DNA of 64,000 nt from Ceratodon purpureus (lineage: Eukaryota > Streptophyta > Bryopsida > Pseudoditrichales > Ditrichaceae), in NCBI GenBank assembly GCA_014871385.1, contig CM026423.1:24188906-24252905 (forward strand), given 5' to 3'. The notes beneath the pieces were generated by a model. The model was not told where the DNA came from. It saw only the letters and a list, made by a program, of their open reading frames with translations, and did not search any database. Within the stretch, counting starts at the first letter, position 1; each line of letters starts with the position of its first letter. The position numbers were made by a program, and so were the translations under genes. Positions 59,291-64,000 of the stretch are shown here, piece by piece.

Positions 59291-61740
59291 TAAGGAAGAA
59301 CCAGAGAAATTCAAAATTGAGATGGCAAAGTAGATGATGCTTGCTCTAAGCACGACGGAGTGGATTGCGGAGACTAAGAAGAGAGGATATACCAAGTTCT
59401 TGGAGGATCGAGATCACGATTCATTATGGAATGCCAAGCTTATTTTAGCAAAATATCAAAACCAACATCGTGAAGGTGACCAAGCATTCCAGGAGGTTTA
59501 GTTGAAGGCTAATTTGTTTGTAACGATCATGAGCCATATGCCAAGAATAGCAACCTCCGTTGGTCGATTGGCTGGTGGAATTCTATTGAAAGAAGATGTG
59601 AGGAGAATTTCCATTTTGCATATTTGATTGTCATTCCTTTGACATTAAGGATTATTGTTGGTTGAGTGGACCAAAATCGACACTTAGTGACGTCCATAAC
59701 TGTGAACCCGCGACTTTTACATGCGCAGCCACGTCACTTGCCACTAGAATGCGCAAAGTTTAGGATTTGAATCTGTGTGGAGCATGTTGGAGGCTTAGGC
59801 CGTTGATTTGAGCGGGGCTATGATCTACGGCTGGGATGGTCCAAGGTTTCTAGATCATCTCTCTCAGCCACGCTTCGTAGAAAGGGATGAGATTCTTTAG
59901 CATTGTTGCAATGAGTTATGGATCAGAGCACAAGATTTAGAGGGCTTAGTGTGTACGTTTTGTGGTCATTGCAAGGGTGGAAGGAGTCATGACTTCTAGG
60001 GTGGCGACTGATGTTGACTTTTTGGATGAGGGTAGCAACGAAATGTGTGAGTTGAAGCCATTGAAACCCAAGGTTGTGCTTCATTTGTAGATCCCATCTT
60101 AGTGGTGCAACCAAAGCTTATTTTTGATTAGATAATCCCTCCAAATTGTACGCAGTTTGAAGATGCGTATGGTTGACCAACAAGGACCTAATTCCAAGAA
60201 GCGTAAATTTGAGGTGCACATTGACGAGGCTCATGTTGGGGGATTGCTTGGTCCGTGCATGTTAATGGAAGTGGATACCAGTACAATAGATTTGAGGCTG
60301 AGTGGTTGATTTGAGAGAGTGAGGAGAATATGATTTGTCACGAGAGGACCGTGCTTTTGAACACAATGCTTATCAACAAAGCCGAGGCGCGTGGTATCAT
60401 ATACGAGAGAGTGAAGGGAAAACGAGTGAACTGGTGTGCTTATGTAGAGTGGACGTCTCACAATGAGATCATGAGGATGGATAATAGGGAGGACGCACAA
60501 GTCACCCATGCGACGCCAATTGTATGAATTTCATAAGACGGATTCAAGGAGGATCACGTGAACTGCTCTAGTGACCGAAGACTGTCTGCAAATTTTGACG
60601 AGGTGATAGAGACAATGCCTAATAGCAGCAACCATTGAGTTTGTACAAATCTGCTCACAAATTAGTTTGTCATGGAATGGCAGGAATACGTTTCCGGATT
60701 GTAGAGAGGTTTGCCTGAGTCGAAGGAGGTGGTGTGCGCTCTCGAGAAGAGGAAAGAACTGGCGGAAATGATGAAGGTCCGAGTGGATAGTTATGTCAAT
60801 TTAAATTTGATGATGGTGAAGACTCCTGAAGATTGTTTAAGGGAGTTTTTAGCTATGGTAGAGTAGTTCAAGAGAACAAGCATCTCCAAGCCTTCAAAGG
60901 AAGATCCGATGCAGCGGGACGTAATCAAGCACTATTCTACAAATATGGAGGAGATAGCAGGGTAAATTAGGTTACAGAAGAAGGTGATTGGATCATTGAG
61001 GATGACGAAGGTGAACGGGCCAAGAGCAAGTGACCGCTCATTGATTCTTGAAGAGTACGACACGTCCATTGAGTTATAGGAGAATGTTGTGAGAAAGATG
61101 AGTGTTTGGAAAATGCACAAGGAAGTACTGCAAGAATAGCTACGCCAACTGCAATTAGAGTTTTAGTGCGTGGGTTACTTTCCGGCCCCTCTTCCAGTTG
61201 TTACCTTAGTTCAAGCCGACTCGGGATCAACTCCTATTTCTAGAATTGATATGGGTGAATATCTTTATTGTTTGAAGGATTTTAAACCAGCTTGGGTTGC
61301 AAGATTGCATATTGTAAGCATGGCTATCACTCATAGTGGGCTTGGTCTCATTTCAGCTAGTCTTCTAGATTTTTTTTGAAGAGTTGTGGCATGAAGATTG
61401 GTGGATAATGTTTGGGATTCCTAACCTTAACAATCCGGCTACACTTAAGGCAACACCATGGATCAAAGACAAAGGTGAAGGCAACGATTGTGTATCCAAA
61501 GGTATATTGCACAACGTTGTTGTGAATTGATCCATTACATATCCATAAAGTCCTTTGTGGTAATCAAACTCTGGCTTAAAATGCAAAGGTTTCAATCAAT
61601 AGCTATAGGGAGTTATGGGGACCTAACAATTTTGGACAAAATGTGTCATAACCTACCGCACATTTACAATGCTTGTTCCAAAGTTGTCCACAGGATCAAG
61701 GTAACAATCATTATATTTCAACTAATGTCCCTTATACATC
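59291..61740 (+). pseudogene. Decayed retroelement-like protein-coding region
   Basis: The plus strand shows fragments in shifting frames with many stops: LALSTTEWIAETKKRGYTKFLEDRDHDSLWNAK followed by LILAKYQNQHREGDQAFQEV (59330-59500), MSHMPRIATSVGRLAGGILL, CTFCGHCKGG (a possible zinc motif) and PKPSKEDPMQRDVIKHYSTN. Near 61170-61480 there is ADSGSTPISRIDMGEYLYCL and GLGLISASLLDFFEELWHEDWW. The long helical N-terminal part recalls gag-like proteins, but I cannot name the family, and no reverse transcriptase is present. Clearly inactive. Confidence 0.4.
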
Positions 61741-62113
61741 AATAGAATTCACTGAGTGTCAACAGTGAGTTCCAAATTTATCCTAACTTACCTCTAAATA
61801 ACATGAACATAAACAAGAATCCACCATTGTGTATGTTGTTACCACAATAAGTCCTCATTTCTTCGTAGAGTTCAATGCAGTTCCTTCATTTGTTTTAGAT
61901 AGGATCTCAAAACTTCTCTGAACTTGGTCTCAGTTCCATTGCAGCTGCAAGGGTGAATTTATTATTGTACTCCACTCAACTCTAAATCCAGATCCTACAA
62001 GAGCAAGGATTGTCAGTCCATCAGCTCGAAGCATAAAAACGACTACCGAAGGAAATCCCCGACTACCCTCAAAGAGTCTCTCATCCCCCATACTAGAAGA
62101 TTTTCACAATGGG
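61741..62113. other. Spacer, no recognised gene
   Basis: AT-rich, short frames only. It may include upstream exons of the 62114 frame. Confidence 0.3.
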
Positions 62114-62371
62114 TTGGGAGGATTGCGAGAAGACGAGATGATTCCGGGAAAACAAAGTATAGCACACGCAATAAGGAAGAAGGGCGCTGTGAAAAAGAAC
62201 TTGGCTCCCTCCACATTTAAAGTAGTAGAGGAACCAAAATACAATGTTGGAGTCAAATTCAAGGACGGTGAAGATAGAGTCACATCCAATTCCAAGCGAA
62301 GCAAGACAACTGCAGATAATCAAGAAGATGATGACGACGTCGAGACTCCAGCAAAGAAAAAATTGAGATGA
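62114..62371 (+). CDS. Possible basic nuclear protein fragment
   Basis: The ATG-started frame of 85 codons contains KKGAVKKNLAPSTFKVVEEP, an acidic NQEDDDDVETPAKKK stretch and a Lys/Arg end. The composition is typical of a nuclear, chromatin-associated tail. The frame may be the end of a longer spliced gene; a KSNLATKP-like extension follows the stop in another frame. No domain recognised. Confidence 0.3.
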   Translation: MGGLREDEMIPGKQSIAHAIRKKGAVKKNLAPSTFKVVEEPKYNVGVKFKDGEDRVTSNSKRSKTTADNQEDDDDVETPAKKKLR

Positions 62372-63428
62372 TCCGAGAAATCTAACCTTGCAACAAAGCC
62401 ACCGACATGCAAGAGTAAAGGAGCTTCAGAGAATGCGAGATCAACTACACAGAAGACAAAGGGTCCACTGAGCGGGCTTTGAAGCTCCCGGTCAACCTTC
62501 ATGTGTCACAAACAAAATTAAAGCAATCTGCTCCAAAAAAAAAACGACTGTGACCATTGTAGGTGCTTGTATTTGTATATATACCATAATTTCTTATCAG
62601 ACCGTTGCCTCCTTTTAGTGCAAACAGACTTGATTACACTCTTGGATGTTTGATTTTGCATTTCTATAAATGATTGCATGGTCTAGTAGAAGAAGAAGAA
62701 CCTAGTACTCCCATAGATTTTCCTTTAATCCTTAAGTGTACAAGCAGCCCTGAGGTTCGTTGAAACGCCTAAGTCCCAGATGTCCATATGTAGAAAACCA
62801 AATGAAATTCATCCATGACTAATTTGAAAATGAATGAAATCCATCTACAACTACTATACTATAATGTGGCACATATTATTTAAGTTGCAGTTTTTAGAAC
62901 ACTTTAAAGCGCAAAGCCGTAAAATTTCGATATACACTATTGGAAAATGTATTTTCTATCCATTTTCTTTTTATGTAAGAAATGGGAAACATGCCATCTA
63001 CATCTTTGTTGTTCATTGCTATCATTTATATTTTTTCTCTAAATTTCATACTACTTAAATAAGTTTAACAATACTTTTTACAATAAGAACACAAGAAAAA
63101 TATAATATGTTGTCAAATGTGAGGAATTGATTAAAATTTACCAACTATGTGGATGCTTAAGGCATTAGAGGGATATTATGAACTTGATGCATGAAAAAAT
63201 AACTTTAGATTGAGAATTTAAGATTCTATTAATATAGTTCAGTCTAAGATTGCAATGACCAATATTCCTCTTTAAAATTTGTAACTAAAAATCCAAAATT
63301 ATTTTTTAAAGAATCAAAGTCTATTGTTATTCAATTATGAATAAGACATTAACAATAGAGTTATTTGTAAAGGCATCCGGTATTTGACTTAGATACCATG
63401 AGTTTTGCTTAAATGTATTATTTTTTTT
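62372..63428. other. AT-rich spacer, no recognised gene
   Basis: Short frames only (for example 62834-63058), strongly AT-rich after 62830. Nothing recognisable. Confidence 0.35.
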
Positions 63429-63640
63429 ACTTCAAATAGTCGGGAGACATGGAAGAACCTAGAGGTCTCACTATATTCGGTGTGTAAGGGCTTGGTGGTC
63501 TTAAAACTCAAGGAAAACTAGTTTTCAAGGATGGAATGACGGCAAAACTAGTTTTCCTTGAATTTAGAGACCACCAAGCTCTTACGCACCAAGTATAGTG
63601 AGACCACTAAGTTCTTCCATGTCTCCCAACTATTCAAAGT
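63429..63640. repeat. Long imperfect foldback, arms about 95 bp
   Basis: The left arm (ACTTCAAATAGTCGGGAGAC... to about 63525) and the right arm (about 63545 to ...GTCTCCCAACTATTCAAAGT at 63640) are inverted with a few mismatches, around a loop of about 20 bases. The stem would include TGGAAGAAC, GGTCTCACTATA and AAGGAAAACTAGTTTT. It could be a foldback MITE, or a source of small RNA. Confidence 0.75.
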
Positions 63641-64000
63641 AATAAAAATATATATATTAACACAAAACTCATGGTATCTTTTTAAAACACAAGGTGACTT
63701 TAAGGATAACTCTAATATATGGATGAAATTTGATGTGATACGTTGAAATGTGATGCTCTAAGTATATTTATTATAAGAGATTTTTTGATTGCTTAACTTT
63801 ATGAGTTGATTATGTGAAGAATTAATGGAAGATTAACAATTGAAAATTGAAAATTATATATTAAGAATGGAAGATTAAAAATTAAAAATGATGATTAAGC
63901 TAAATTGAAGGATTGTGCCTCACAAATTGGAAGCTTAAAATTAGAAATTTGAGATTAAAAATCATAAATTAAGGAATAAAAACTAAATTGGAAGAGTAAT
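63641..64000. other. AT-rich end of window
   Basis: Repeated AATTGAAAATTGAAAATTA- and GATTAAAAATTAAAAATGA-like words; no gene. Confidence 0.4.

Overview
This is nuclear DNA from a streptophyte plant. Genes are split by GT-AG introns, one start codon sits in the plant context AACAATGG, telobox-like AAACCCTA motifs occur near two 5' regions, and the transposon families are plant types (Mutator-like transposases, a LINE zinc-binding relic, MITEs). The mix looks more like a seedless plant (bryophyte, lycophyte or fern) than a crop, but I cannot name the species. I see no rRNA, tRNA or CRISPR array. Nearly the whole window is accessory, transposon-derived sequence.

Layout. 1-2.85 kb: the 3' part of a DDE-type transposase-like gene with one in-frame stop. 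3.6-7.09 kb: a GC-rich gag-like retroelement on the minus strand. 7.09-8.74 kb and 40.43-42.1 kb: the two halves of one minus-strand Mutator-like transposase (MULE1). The halves are separated by a 31.7-kb insertion (8739-40432) with about 90-bp terminal inverted repeats (TIRs, 88/90 identical) and a 13-bp direct repeat of the target at both ends. The insertion carries several small unknown genes, two paralogous Cys-rich proteins, four satellite or minisatellite arrays, an apparently intact intron-rich gene (gene A) that fuses a ParB-like domain to a DNA methyltransferase-like domain, and a second MULE transposase (MULE2).

Outside the insertion, 42.65-52.93 kb holds gene B, a paralogue of gene A with several in-frame stops and seven copies of a perfect hairpin in a long intron. 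A small unknown gene and a diverged third copy of the TIR (about 54.2-54.35 kb) follow. From 54.4 kb on there is a LINE relic, a small membrane-protein gene with a MITE upstream, a decayed retroelement-like region and AT-rich DNA ending in a long foldback.

How the parts fit. In both copies the MULE transposase and the ParB-methyltransferase gene lie head to head and are transcribed divergently (MULE2/gene A at 33.0-33.6 kb; MULE1/gene B at 42.0-42.7 kb). I infer a family of very large Mutator-like elements whose core is a transposase plus a ParB-methyltransferase protein, with extra cargo. One element (gene A, MULE2, both TIRs) has inserted into an older, decayed relative (MULE1, gene B, right-end TIR). 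This paired module is the most interesting thing in the window.
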